Below are positions 17,270 through 25,058 of a stretch of DNA of 39,816 bases, one piece after another. The notes under the pieces were generated by a model. The model saw only the letters and a program-made list of their open reading frames with translations, did not search any database and was not told the DNA's origin. The translations under genes and the position numbers were made by a program. Source of the DNA: Pelagibius sp050043265 (GTDB taxonomy: Bacteria; Pseudomonadota; Alphaproteobacteria; Kiloniellales; Kiloniellaceae); assembly GCA_050043265.1 (NCBI GenBank), contig JBHJIR010000135.1:1-39816 (forward strand), in the 5' to 3' direction. Every line of letters begins with the position of its first letter. Positions within the stretch are counted from its first letter, which is position 1.

Positions 17270-17843
17270 AGGGTTGTGGTCTAGAGGGTTGCCGTCTACA
17301 GGGGTGTGGTCCCGAAGAGAAGTCATCCGGCTGCTCGCCGGAACGGCTACGGCGGTGGCCCTGTCCGGGCTTCCCGGCTGCGGATTCCAGCCGCTTTACG
17401 GCCAGGGCAAGAACGATTCCGCGGTCTCGGCGGAACTGGCCTCGGTCCGTGTCGATCCTCTGCGCGACCGCGTCGGTCAGCTCATGCACAATTTTTTGCG
17501 CAACCGCCTCAATCCCGGCGGCCAGCCGGTGTCGCCAAGCTACCGGCTGCAGGTACAGTTGGAAGAGACCATTAGCGAGCTCGGCGTGCGGCGGGACGAG
17601 ACGGCAACACGCGCCAACCTGCGCATGGAGGCGACCTTTTTGCTGCTGCGTCACGATGGCGAGTCGGTGCTGCTCAGCGGGCGCTCAACCTCGACCACCA
17701 GCTACGACATCCTGAACAATCCCTTCGCAACGACCGTGTCCGAGGATGATGCGCGCGAGCGGGCCTTGCAGGAGGTGGCCGATGACATCCAGCCCAGGTT
17801 GGCGTTGTTTTTTGCCCAGGGCTGCCGCGCGGCGGTGGCCGCG
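17256..17843 (+). CDS. lptE: LPS-assembly lipoprotein LptE (no stop before holA)
   Basis: Outer-membrane lipoprotein that plugs LptD during lipopolysaccharide insertion. Recognised from the lipobox LPGC followed by GFQPLYG, the hallmark of alphaproteobacterial LptE. Conserved SYRLQVQLEE, ATRANLRMEATFLL, TTSYDILNNPFATTVSE and the final ADDIQPRLALFF also fit. The signal peptide contains SRREVIRLL, a twin-arginine-like element. The start is uncertain: ATG 17256 overlaps leuS by 14 bp and passes through tandem repeats; TTG 17274, TTG 17289 and GTG 17304 are alternatives. No stop codon ends the gene: the same frame runs into holA. The end given here is the last base before the holA start; length to that point (196 aa) is normal for LptE. 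Confidence 0.85.
17257..17318 (+). repeat. 15-bp tandem repeat across the leuS stop and lptE start
   Basis: Two exact copies of GTTGTGGTCTAGAGG (17258-17272 and 17273-17287) are followed by a third degenerate copy GTTGCCGTCTACAGG (17288-17302) and a fourth weaker one from 17303. In the leuS frame each of the first two copies contains a TAG. In the lptE frame they encode LWSRG, LWSRG, LPSTG and VWSRR, each beginning with a potential TTG or GTG start. Confidence 0.85.
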
Positions 17844-18872
17844 GTGAAGCTGGCCGGCAAACAGGCCGAAGCCTTCGTCAAGGCGCCCGACCCGGCCGTA
17901 CGGGCTGTGCTGCTGTACGGCCCGGACGCCGGTTTGCGGCGCGAACGCAGTGCTGCACTGCTGGCCAGGATCGTGCCGGACCCGAGCGATCCGTTTTCCG
18001 TCAGCGAGATACTGGCCGGTCAACTGAAAGACGATCCGGCGCGGTTGGCCGACGAAGCCGCTGCCCTGACTTTCGGTGGCGGGCGCCGTTTTGTACGCGT
18101 ACGCGACGCCGGCGATAAGATCACCCCCGTTTTGAAAGACTTCCTGGCCGATTGTCCGGGTGAGGCCTTCGTCGTCGTCGAGGCGGACGACCTGCCGGCA
18201 CGCTCTACCCTCAGAAAGCTGTTCGAGGCTGACAAGACCGCCGCGGCGATGGCCTGCTATCACGACGACGCCCGCGGTCTGGAAACGGTGGTGCGCAGCT
18301 TCTTTGCCGAAGCCGACGTTGCTGTTTCGCGCGAAGCGATCGGCTTTCTGGCTGGCCATCTCGGTGGGGACCGCGAGCAGACCCGCCGCGAGCTGGAGAA
18401 GGTGCTGCTGTATAAGGGCGCCGATGGCGAAGTGAGTTTGGCGGACGCGGAGACCTGTGTCGGCGATTCGGCGCTGTTGAGCCTCGACGACGTTGCCCTG
18501 GCCACGGCCAGCGGCAACTTGCCGGCGCTCGAGCGCGCGCTCGGCCGCAGCCTGAAGGAGGGCAACTCGCCGGTCGGCGTGTTGCGGGCGGTCGCCCGGC
18601 ACTTTCAGCGGATACACGCGGTGGCGGGGTCGACGGGGTCAATGGAAGACGCCATGCGACGGCTGCGCCCGCCGGTGTTCTGGAAAAGCGAAGCAGCGTT
18701 CAAGGCCCAGGCAGCGGCATGGCGGCCGGCGGCGTTGGGCCGCGCGATGGATCGGCTGCTGGAGGCCGAGGCCGCCTGCAAGCGCAGCGGTGCCCCGGCG
18801 GAATTGCTGGCGTCGCGGGCCTTGCTGGAAATTGCGGCCAACGCACCGGGCCGCCGGCGGCGGGCCGGCTGA
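17844..18872 (+). CDS. holA: DNA polymerase III delta subunit
   Basis: Delta subunit of the clamp loader, which opens the beta clamp. The protein starts VKLAGKQAEAFVKAPDP, continues AVRAVLLYGPDAGLRRERSAAL, and has the three-domain layout of HolA with the collar domain ending LLASRALLEIAANAPG. Length from GTG 17844 is 342 aa, normal for the family. The family usually starts with M-K-L-x-G, which is why I place the start at this GTG, although the frame continues unbroken from lptE upstream. No clear Shine-Dalgarno is visible, so translational coupling to lptE is likely. The stop (18870-18872) lies in the first unit of a 14-bp repeat. Converges with parB. Confidence 0.92.
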   Translation: MKLAGKQAEAFVKAPDPAVRAVLLYGPDAGLRRERSAALLARIVPDPSDPFSVSEILAGQLKDDPARLADEAAALTFGGGRRFVRVRDAGDKITPVLKDFLADCPGEAFVVVEADDLPARSTLRKLFEADKTAAAMACYHDDARGLETVVRSFFAEADVAVSREAIGFLAGHLGGDREQTRRELEKVLLYKGADGEVSLADAETCVGDSALLSLDDVALATASGNLPALERALGRSLKEGNSPVGVLRAVARHFQRIHAVAGSTGSMEDAMRRLRPPVFWKSEAAFKAQAAAWRPAALGRAMDRLLEAEAACKRSGAPAELLASRALLEIAANAPGRRRRAG

Positions 18873-18918
18873 GTCTGGCCGGCTGGGTTTGGCCGGCTGG
18901 GATTGGCCGGTTGTGGCG
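18863..18918. repeat. four 14-bp tandem repeats between holA and parB
   Basis: Units are GGCCGGCTGAGTCT, GGCCGGCTGGGTTT, GGCCGGCTGGGATT and GGCCGGTTGTGGCG. The first contains the holA stop and the last ends 3 bp before the parB stop codon on the other strand. No T-tract terminator is present. The role is unknown; it fills the convergent gap. Confidence 0.85.
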
Positions 18919-18920
18919 CC

Positions 18921-19844
18921 CTACTCCGCCCGCGGCGGCATCTGGTTCAGGCGATGCAGCACGTCGTCGAGCTGCTCTAGCGTTCGGTAGTGGATGGTCA
19001 GGGAGCCGCCGGCGCCCTGGAACTTGATGCTGACCTTCAGGCCCAGCAATGCGGTGAGGTCGCGCTCCAGCGCCAGGGTGTCGGTATCCTTGGGATGATC
19101 GTCGTCGGCGGAGGCCGCGGTTTTGCGCGCGCCGCCACCGCTTGCGGCTTTGGCGTTCTGCACCAGCTTTTCGGCCTGGCGCACGTTGAGCCCGCGGCTG
19201 ATCATCTGCGTCGCTAGGCTTTCGGCTTCGTCGCTGCCGATCAGGGTGCGGGCGTGGCCGGCGCTCAGCTTGCCTTCGTCGAGCAGCAGTTTCACCCCTT
19301 CCGGCAGGGACAGCAGGCGCAGGGTGTTGGCGATGTGGCTGCGGCTCTTGCCCAAACTGCGCGCCAAGTCCTCCTGGGTGCGCTGGAAATCGTCCATCAG
19401 GCGCCGGTAGCCTTCGGCCTCTTCCAAAGGGGTCAGGTCTTGCCGTTGGACATTTTCGACAATGGCCAGTTCGAGGGATTCGGCATCGGTGAGGTCGCGG
19501 ATGACCACCGGCACTTCGTGCAGTTTGGCGATCTGGGCGGCGCGCCAGCGGCGCTCGCCCGCAACGATCTCGAAGTCGTTGGGGCGGTCCGGATCGCGGC
19601 GCACCAGGATCGGCTGCAGAATGCCCTGGGCCTTGATCGATTCGGCCAGCGCGTTGACCGCCGCTTCGTCGAAGTGGTGGCGCGGCTGGAATCGGCCCGG
19701 GCGCAGATGCTCGATCGGCACCGTTTTGGTGGAGCGCACCTTGTCGAGCGAGGCGTAGTCTTCGTTCTCCTCACCGAAGAGGGCGGCGAGGCCGCGGCCG
19801 AGGTTGGTCCGCTTGGTTGGATCCGAAGATGGCCCGTCAGTCAT
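18921..19844 (-). CDS. parB: chromosome-partitioning protein ParB
   Basis: CTP-dependent DNA-sliding clamp that loads at parS and organises the origin region. 307 aa. The N-terminal KRTNLGRGLAALFGE contacts ParA. The CTPase domain holds GILQPILVRR and the arginine box GERRWRA (96-102), then ENVQRQDLTPLEEA. The helix-turn-helix region is TQEDLARSLGKSRSHIANTLRLLSLP, and the dimerisation domain is at the C-terminus (LTIHYRTLEQLDDVLHRL). The two parS sites lie 1.6 and 3.7 kb upstream within the same cluster. ATG 19844; 159 bp separate it from the parA stop. Convergent with holA. Confidence 0.97.
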   Translation of the reverse strand: MTDGPSSDPTKRTNLGRGLAALFGEENEDYASLDKVRSTKTVPIEHLRPGRFQPRHHFDEAAVNALAESIKAQGILQPILVRRDPDRPNDFEIVAGERRWRAAQIAKLHEVPVVIRDLTDAESLELAIVENVQRQDLTPLEEAEGYRRLMDDFQRTQEDLARSLGKSRSHIANTLRLLSLPEGVKLLLDEGKLSAGHARTLIGSDEAESLATQMISRGLNVRQAEKLVQNAKAASGGGARKTAASADDDHPKDTDTLALERDLTALLGLKVSIKFQGAGGSLTIHYRTLEQLDDVLHRLNQMPPRAE

Positions 19845-19959
19845 GTCACGTCGTTCCCTGACCCGGGATCTTCTCGCGTCATGTGGGAAGATCGTCCGGG
19901 ATGCTGTATTTCACGGCATCGGGCGGTTGTTAGACCGCCGGGCGCCGCCCCTCCCCTAT

Positions 19960-19977
19960 CATTCCGCAGCTGGAATG
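19960..19977. repeat. 18-bp inverted repeat between parA and parB
   Basis: CATTCC-GCAGCT-GGAATG, a perfect 6-bp inverted repeat whose spacer is nearly self-complementary, lies in the 159-bp gap between the parA stop and the parB start. On the transcribed strand there is no following T-run, so it is not a terminator. It may be an RNA hairpin, a protein site or a copy of a small dispersed palindrome. Confidence 0.45.
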
Positions 19978-20003
19978 AAAACACTGCCGACCGGGGCCGC
20001 GTC

Positions 20004-20879
20004 TTAGGACGCCAGCGCGGCCTGCCCCGGCAGGCTCTGCTCGCGCTGCAGGATCTCCCGCGCCAAGCGGATATAGGCCTGGGCGCCGGCACAACGCACG
20101 TCGTAGAGCAGCACCGGCTTGCCGTGGGACGGCGCTTCGGAGACCCGCACGTTGCGCGGGATCATGGTCTTGTAGACCCGGTCGCCGAGATACTCGCGCA
20201 CGTCGGCCGCCACCATTTCGCAGAGATTGTTGCGGCGGTCGAACATGGTCAGCACCACGCCCTGCAGGGAGAGCCGATCGTTGAGGCCACGGCGCACCCG
20301 ATCGATGGTGCGCATCAGGTGGCTGAGACCTTCCAGGGCGTAGAATTCTGCCTGCAGCGGGACCAGCACCGAATCCGCCGACACCAGGGCGTTCAGGGTC
20401 AGCAGGCCCAGCGCCGGCGGGCAGTCGATCAGCACGAAGTCATAGGTGCCGCGCACAGCCTGGATCGCCTCGCGCAGGCGGTATTCGCGCCGCGTCACGT
20501 CGATCAGCTCCAGCTCGGCACCGGAGAGGTCGACGCCGGAGGGGATGATGTCCATGCCGGGCACGATGGTCGGGCTCACCGCTTCGGACAGCGGCATGCT
20601 GTCCAGCAGCACCTGGTAGATGCTGTGGCCGCGCTTGTCGGCGGCGACACCCAATCCGGTGCTCGCATTACCCTGCGGGTCCATATCGACGATCAGCACC
20701 TGCTTGCCGCAGGCCGCCAAGGCGGTCGCCAGGTTCACCGTGGTCGTGGTCTTGCCGACCCCGCCCTTCTGGTTGGCGACGGCAATGACTCGGGTCACGA
20801 CAGGAGCCGGCGGGATCGTCCCGCGCTCCGGGGCACTATCAACATGTTGTAGATTCAAGACGCTCCATCCCCAAGACAT
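20004..20879 (-). CDS. parA: chromosome-partitioning ATPase ParA
   Basis: Walker-type ATPase that moves ParB-bound origins. 291 aa. The deviant Walker A loop KGGVGKTT is at residues 38-45 with the signature lysine, the switch I region DMDPQGNAS follows, and Walker B-like VLIDCPPALGLLT is present. About 28 residues precede the usual ParA core (VTRVIAVANQKGG), ending with the non-conserved MSWGWSVLNLQHVD. The start at 20879 overlaps the end of rsmG by 25 bp; a shorter start would remove only part of this extension, so the exact N-terminus is uncertain. Transcribed with rsmG upstream and parB downstream, in the classical mnmG-rsmG-parA-parB order. Confidence 0.97.
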   Translation of the reverse strand: MSWGWSVLNLQHVDSAPERGTIPPAPVVTRVIAVANQKGGVGKTTTTVNLATALAACGKQVLIVDMDPQGNASTGLGVAADKRGHSIYQVLLDSMPLSEAVSPTIVPGMDIIPSGVDLSGAELELIDVTRREYRLREAIQAVRGTYDFVLIDCPPALGLLTLNALVSADSVLVPLQAEFYALEGLSHLMRTIDRVRRGLNDRLSLQGVVLTMFDRRNNLCEMVAADVREYLGDRVYKTMIPRNVRVSEAPSHGKPVLLYDVRCAGAQAYIRLAREILQREQSLPGQAALAS

Positions 20880-21532
20880 AGAAGTCTGAGACGCAAGATC
20901 GAGGCCAGGGGATCTGTCTCGCTCTCAAAGCGCTCCAATTGCAGTTTCCATGTTTTCGCCGCTTCGGTCAATTCTTCATCGGCCCGGCGGCCTTTGAGAA
21001 ACAGCCCAATCGGTTGTTTTTGTGCGTTTTCGGGACTCAGGAAACGTTCGGTCAGGCTCAGGATCTTGCTCAAAGGGGCAAAGGCCCTGCAGGTGACCAC
21101 ATCGACGCCGGCCAATTCCAGGCTTTCGATGCGCTGGGCATGGACCTGTGCCGGGGCGCCGGTGGCCCGGACCGCCTGGCGCAGGAACTCGGCCTTACGC
21201 TGATCCGATTCCACCAAGTGCACTTCGCCGCCCCCCAGCAAAGCCAGGACCAAGCCGGGAAAGCCGGCGCCGGCGCCAACATCGAGAATGACCCGCGCCG
21301 CCGGGTTCGGCGTTTCCGGCAGATAGGACAGCAGTTGGGCGGAATCGAGGAAGTGGCGGCGCCACAGGTCCTGCAGCGTCGTGGGGCCGACCAGATTGAT
21401 TGCCCGGTTCCACTTGGTGAGAAGGGCCGCATATGTGCGAAACTTGTCGAGTGTTTCACGTGAAACAGCGGTCCGGGCCTGGAAGGCCTCCGGCGTCAGG
21501 GGCGCCGCCCCCGCCTCGCTCGGTGCTGACAT
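20855..21532 (-). CDS. rsmG: 16S rRNA (guanine527-N7)-methyltransferase
   Basis: Methylates G527 of 16S rRNA at N7 using SAM; formerly GidB. 225 aa. It shows WNRAINLVGPTTLQDLWRRHFLDSAQL, the SAM loop ILDVGAGAGFPGLVLAL and VESDQRKAEFLR, typical of the family. The N-terminus contains AVSRETLDKF, whose coding sequence is the parS palindrome at 21452-21467, a known arrangement in this family. ATG 21532 lies 9 nt after the mnmG stop, so translation is probably coupled. Confidence 0.97.
   Translation of the reverse strand: MSAPSEAGAAPLTPEAFQARTAVSRETLDKFRTYAALLTKWNRAINLVGPTTLQDLWRRHFLDSAQLLSYLPETPNPAARVILDVGAGAGFPGLVLALLGGGEVHLVESDQRKAEFLRQAVRATGAPAQVHAQRIESLELAGVDVVTCRAFAPLSKILSLTERFLSPENAQKQPIGLFLKGRRADEELTEAAKTWKLQLERFESETDPLASILRLRLLCLGDGAS
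21452..21467. promoter_or_regulatory. parS: parS site 1 (inside rsmG)
   Basis: Exact 16-bp palindrome TGTTTCACGTGAAACA, the consensus ParB nucleation site, within the 5' coding part of rsmG. It lies about 13.7 kb from the proposed oriC and 1.6 kb upstream of parB. Confidence 0.97.
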
Positions 21533-21541
21533 GCCGACCGC

Positions 21542-23458
21542 TCAGGCGGCTGAGGAGCCGGAAGCGGCTCCGGCTGCATGGTCGCGCTTCTTGACGTGGC
21601 GCAGCAAGGCCATGACGGCCGCCGGCGTCATGCCGGGAATGCGTGAAGCGGCCCCGAGCGTGGCGGGACGGCTTATGGTTAACAGCTGCTTAACCTCGGT
21701 GGAGAGCCCGCCCACGGTTGCGAAGTCCAGGCTGGCCGGCAGTTCCAGCGCCTCATCCTTGCGGAAAGCACGGATATCAGCCTCCTGACGCTCCAGGTAG
21801 CCTTGATATCGGCCTTCGATTTCAAGCTGACGGGCCACCGCCGGCTCCAGGCTGCCCAGTTCCGGCCAGATTGTTGCCAAGCGCGCCAGGTCCAGCTCCG
21901 GATAGCGCAACAGCTCGAAAGCGCTGCGGCGGACACCGTCCTGATTGATCGCCACGCCGGTAGCGGCCAGGGCGTTGGGCGTGGTGGTCAGAGAGTCGGC
22001 CAGGCTGCGGGCGGCGGTCAGGGCCGCCATCCCGGCATCGAAGGCGGCGCGGCGCGGTCGGCCAACACAGCCGAGGTCCACCCCGCGCGCCGTTAGGCGC
22101 TGGTCGGCGTTGTCGGCGCGCAGCCGCAGGCGGTATTCGGCCCGGCTGGTGAACATGCGGTACGGCTCGCTGACCCCCCGGGTGACCAGATCGTCGATCA
22201 TCACCCCAATGTAGGCCTCGGAGCGGTCCAGCACGAAGGGCGCGCCGGATCCGGCACCGCCGGCGGCCCCGGCAATCAGGGCCGCATTCAGCCCCACCAT
22301 CACTCCCTGGGCCGCAGCCTCCTCGTAACCCGTGGTGCCGTTGATCTGGCCGGCGAGGAACAGCCCCGGCAGCCGCCGGGTTTCCAGGCTGACCGTCAAC
22401 TCGCGGGGATCGACGTAGTCATACTCGATGGCATAGCCCGGCTGCAGCATGACGGCGCGTTCCAGCCCCGGAATGGTCTTCAGCAGCGCCAGCTGGACGT
22501 CCTGGGGCAGCGAGGTGGAAATGCCGTTCGGGTACACCGTCGGATCGTCCAACCCTTCCGGCTCCAGGAAGATCTGGTGCTGGCCCCGCTCGGCGAAGCG
22601 CACCACCTTATCTTCGATGGAGGGGCAGTAGCGCGGCCCGATGGACTCGATCTGCCCCGAATAGAGCGGTGCCCGGTGCAGGTGCTCACGGATCAGCGCG
22701 TGCCCGGCTTCCGTCGTCGTGGTGATGTGGCAGCTGATCTGCGGCTGCACGATCCGCGCCGTCAGGGTCGAAAAGGGCTCCGGCGGCGTATCGCCCTGCT
22801 GCTCCTGCAGGCCGGCGGTGTCGATAGTCCGGCCATCCCGCCGCGGTGGCGTTCCTGTCTTCAACCGGCCCAGCGCGAAGCCGGCGCGTTCCAGCGTCAC
22901 CGCCCGCCCCAGTGCCGGCGCCTCGCCGACACGGCCGGCCGGAATGCGTTCCTCGCCGATGTGAATGAGGCCGCGCAGAAAGGTGCCCGTGGTCAGCACA
23001 ACGGCCCTGGCGCGGATTTCCGCCCCCTCACCCGTCATCACACCGCAGCAGCGGCCCTCACCGTCGAGGACCAGGTCCTCAACCGCCGCCTCGACAATGC
23101 TCAGGTTGGGTTGCTCGGCCAGTATCGCCTGCATGGCCTGCCGATAGAGCTTGCGGTCGGCCTGGGCGCGGGGCCCGCGCACCGCCGGCCCCTTACTGGC
23201 GTTCAGCACCCGGAACTGGATCCCGGCGGCAGCGGCGACCCGGCCCATGACGCCGTCCAGGGCATCGATCTCCCGCACCAGGTGGCCCTTGCCCAGGCCA
23301 CCGATGGCGGGATTGCAGGACATGACGCCAATGCTGTCGCGGCGATGGGTGACCAGAGCCGTGCGGGCGCCCAAGCGCGCGGCCGCCGCCGCGGCCGCGC
23401 AGCCGGCGTGTCCACCACCCACCACAATTACATCGAAGCTGTCGCTGTCAGCCATCAT
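21542..23458 (-). CDS. mnmG: tRNA uridine-5-carboxymethylaminomethyl modification enzyme MnmG
   Basis: FAD enzyme that, with MnmE, modifies the wobble uridine (cmnm5U34) of several tRNAs. It begins ADSDSFDVIVVGGGHAG, the FAD dinucleotide loop. It then shows SCNPAIGGLGKGHLVREIDALDG, RGPRAQADRKLY, TTGTFLRGLIHIG, AGQINGTTGYEEAAAQG and the C-terminal tRNA-binding region with SRIPGMTPAAVMALL. The frame can start at GTG 23464, but GAGG six bases before ATG 23458 fits a ribosome-binding site, so I use 23458; ATG 23455 is also possible. A good promoter lies 48-75 bp upstream. rsmG follows after 9 nt. Confidence 0.97.
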   Translation of the reverse strand: MMADSDSFDVIVVGGGHAGCAAAAAAARLGARTALVTHRRDSIGVMSCNPAIGGLGKGHLVREIDALDGVMGRVAAAAGIQFRVLNASKGPAVRGPRAQADRKLYRQAMQAILAEQPNLSIVEAAVEDLVLDGEGRCCGVMTGEGAEIRARAVVLTTGTFLRGLIHIGEERIPAGRVGEAPALGRAVTLERAGFALGRLKTGTPPRRDGRTIDTAGLQEQQGDTPPEPFSTLTARIVQPQISCHITTTTEAGHALIREHLHRAPLYSGQIESIGPRYCPSIEDKVVRFAERGQHQIFLEPEGLDDPTVYPNGISTSLPQDVQLALLKTIPGLERAVMLQPGYAIEYDYVDPRELTVSLETRRLPGLFLAGQINGTTGYEEAAAQGVMVGLNAALIAGAAGGAGSGAPFVLDRSEAYIGVMIDDLVTRGVSEPYRMFTSRAEYRLRLRADNADQRLTARGVDLGCVGRPRRAAFDAGMAALTAARSLADSLTTTPNALAATGVAINQDGVRRSAFELLRYPELDLARLATIWPELGSLEPAVARQLEIEGRYQGYLERQEADIRAFRKDEALELPASLDFATVGGLSTEVKQLLTISRPATLGAASRIPGMTPAAVMALLRHVKKRDHAAGAASGSSAA

Positions 23459-23505
23459 CGGCACCCTCGCGCCTGGGCCGCCGAACGGCCCCTAAACTCA
23501 GGCGG

Positions 23506-23533
23506 GTTATAGCAAGCCGCCAAAACTCCGCAA
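23506..23533 (-). promoter_or_regulatory. putative sigma70-type promoter of mnmG-rsmG-parA-parB
   Basis: On the minus strand TTGCGG (-35, plus positions 23528-23533) and TATAAC (-10, 23506-23511) are separated by 16 bp. Predicted transcription starts near 23499, about 40 nt before the mnmG start. parS site 2 lies upstream of this promoter. Prediction from pattern only. Confidence 0.45.
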
Positions 23534-23589
23534 GAGCGGCGGTCTTTGCCACCCCTTGCGGGCTTTATCCGGTTAAGGATCGTTCACCA

Positions 23590-23605
23590 TGTTTCACGTG
23601 AAACA
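23590..23605. promoter_or_regulatory. parS: parS site 2 (between mnmE and mnmG)
   Basis: A second exact TGTTTCACGTGAAACA, extended to an 18-bp palindrome by flanking A and T. It lies in the gap between mnmE (stop at 23621) and the mnmG promoter, 2138 bp from site 1 and about 11.6 kb from the proposed oriC. Confidence 0.97.
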
Positions 23606-23620
23606 TTCACCTCGGACCCA

Positions 23621-25009
23621 TCATTTGCCGATACAGAACTCAGAGAACACAATATCTAGTAAATCCTCCACATCGACCCGACCCGTGATCCGCCCTAGTG
23701 CCCGCAGCGCCAGGCGCAGTTCCTCCGCCCGCAACTCCGGCAGAGCCCCAATTTGGGACCGGCCCAAGGCATCGCGGCAATCCTCCAGGGCCCGCCGATG
23801 GCGCAGGCGGGTGATTCCCGCAGCGCCCTCGCCGCCGCCGAAAGCCTGCTCGGCCCGGTCGACCAGTCGCTCCAGCACCCGATCCAGCCCGGCCCCATCC
23901 CGCGCGGAAATCACCAGCGGATCGCAGTCCGCCAACTCCGCGCAGAGCCGCTTCACCGGCGCTGCCGCGCAGCGGTCGACCTTATTAAGAAGCAGCAGCG
24001 AGCGCTGGTCGAACAACGCCCGCGCCGCGTCGAGCGGCGCCGCATCCTCCAGCACCGCCGGCAGATCGACCAGCAGCAGCTGCACGTCGGCCCGCGCCGC
24101 GCGTTCCCGCGCCCGGGCGATGCCTTCGCGCTCGACCGCCGCCTGCCCCTTCTCATGCTCGGCGATCTCGCGCAGACCGGCCGTGTCGGCCAGAACCACC
24201 GGATAGCCGCCGAGATCGAGATGCACCTCCACGACGTCGCGGGTTGTGCCTGCCGTCTCCGAAACGATCGCCGCCTCGCGCCTTGCCAAAGCGTTCAGCA
24301 GCGAAGACTTGCCCGCATTGGGCGCGCCGAGAATCACCACCGACAAGCCTTCGCGCAGGCGCTCGCCGCGATGCCCATCGTCCAGCGCCGCAGCGATCTC
24401 CGCCGCCACCGCCGCAGCCTCGGCCAGGGCCGCCTGCTCCAGTTCCGCCGGCAATTCCTCCTCCACGAAGTCGATGGCCGCCTCGAAGTGGGCCAGCACC
24501 CGCGTGAGGCGCGCCGCCCAGCCGCCGCTCAGTCGGGCCAGGCCGCCCTCCATCTGCCGCAGGGCCTGGCGCCGCTGGGCTTCCGTCTCGGCGTCGATGA
24601 GGTCGGCCAGGCCTTCGACGGCGCTGAGGTCCAGCTTGCCGTTATCGAAGGCGCGGCGGGTGAACTCGCCGGGCTCGGCCGGCCTCAGGCCGGGCAGCGC
24701 CGACAAGACCTCGAGCATCGCGGCGACCACCGCGCGCCCGCCGTGCAGATGCAGCTCGCCGACGTCCTCGCCGGTAAAGCTGGCCGGTCCCGGAAACCAC
24801 AGCAGCAGGCCGCGATCTATGATCTTGTCTTTGCTAGGGCCCGGACCCGGATCGATGAAGCAACGCAAGACCGCACCCCTCGGTGGTGGTAACTGAATAC
24901 CCCCAACGGCTCTCAGCGCCGCGCCGGCCTGCGGCCCGGAAATGCGGATCACGGCAACCCCCGCCCGGCCCGGGGCCGTCGAGGGTGCGAAGATGGTGTC
25001 GTCGGTCAT
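23621..25009 (-). CDS. mnmE: tRNA modification GTPase MnmE
   Basis: Dimeric GTPase that partners MnmG in wobble-uridine modification. 462 aa. The N-terminal formyl-THF-binding domain contains APGRAGVAVIRISG and FTGEDVGELHLHGGRA. The helical domain is interrupted by the G domain with G1 GAPNAGKSS (228-236), the AGTTRDVV switch, G3 DTAGL and G4 NKVD. The protein ends with the invariant CIGK (459-462). A short Pro/Gly-rich stretch (PGPGPSKDKI, 54-63) looks like a small insertion. ATG 25009. It precedes mnmG on the same strand, with parS between. Confidence 0.97.
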   Translation of the reverse strand: MTDDTIFAPSTAPGRAGVAVIRISGPQAGAALRAVGGIQLPPPRGAVLRCFIDPGPGPSKDKIIDRGLLLWFPGPASFTGEDVGELHLHGGRAVVAAMLEVLSALPGLRPAEPGEFTRRAFDNGKLDLSAVEGLADLIDAETEAQRRQALRQMEGGLARLSGGWAARLTRVLAHFEAAIDFVEEELPAELEQAALAEAAAVAAEIAAALDDGHRGERLREGLSVVILGAPNAGKSSLLNALARREAAIVSETAGTTRDVVEVHLDLGGYPVVLADTAGLREIAEHEKGQAAVEREGIARARERAARADVQLLLVDLPAVLEDAAPLDAARALFDQRSLLLLNKVDRCAAAPVKRLCAELADCDPLVISARDGAGLDRVLERLVDRAEQAFGGGEGAAGITRLRHRRALEDCRDALGRSQIGALPELRAEELRLALRALGRITGRVDVEDLLDIVFSEFCIGK

Positions 25010-25058
25010 GGAAATCCGGCCGGCTGTGAATCGCCCAGCGGAGCGATCGGTCCCCCGC

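Noticed and set aside
15988..17715. Plus-strand frame of 575 codons within leuS and lptE
   Set aside because: Arg/Pro-rich shadow in another frame of leuS.
23589..24206. Plus-strand frame starting MFHVKH at parS site 2
   Set aside because: The start is simply the parS palindrome; the rest is antisense to mnmE. MFHVKH is a known chance product of parS.
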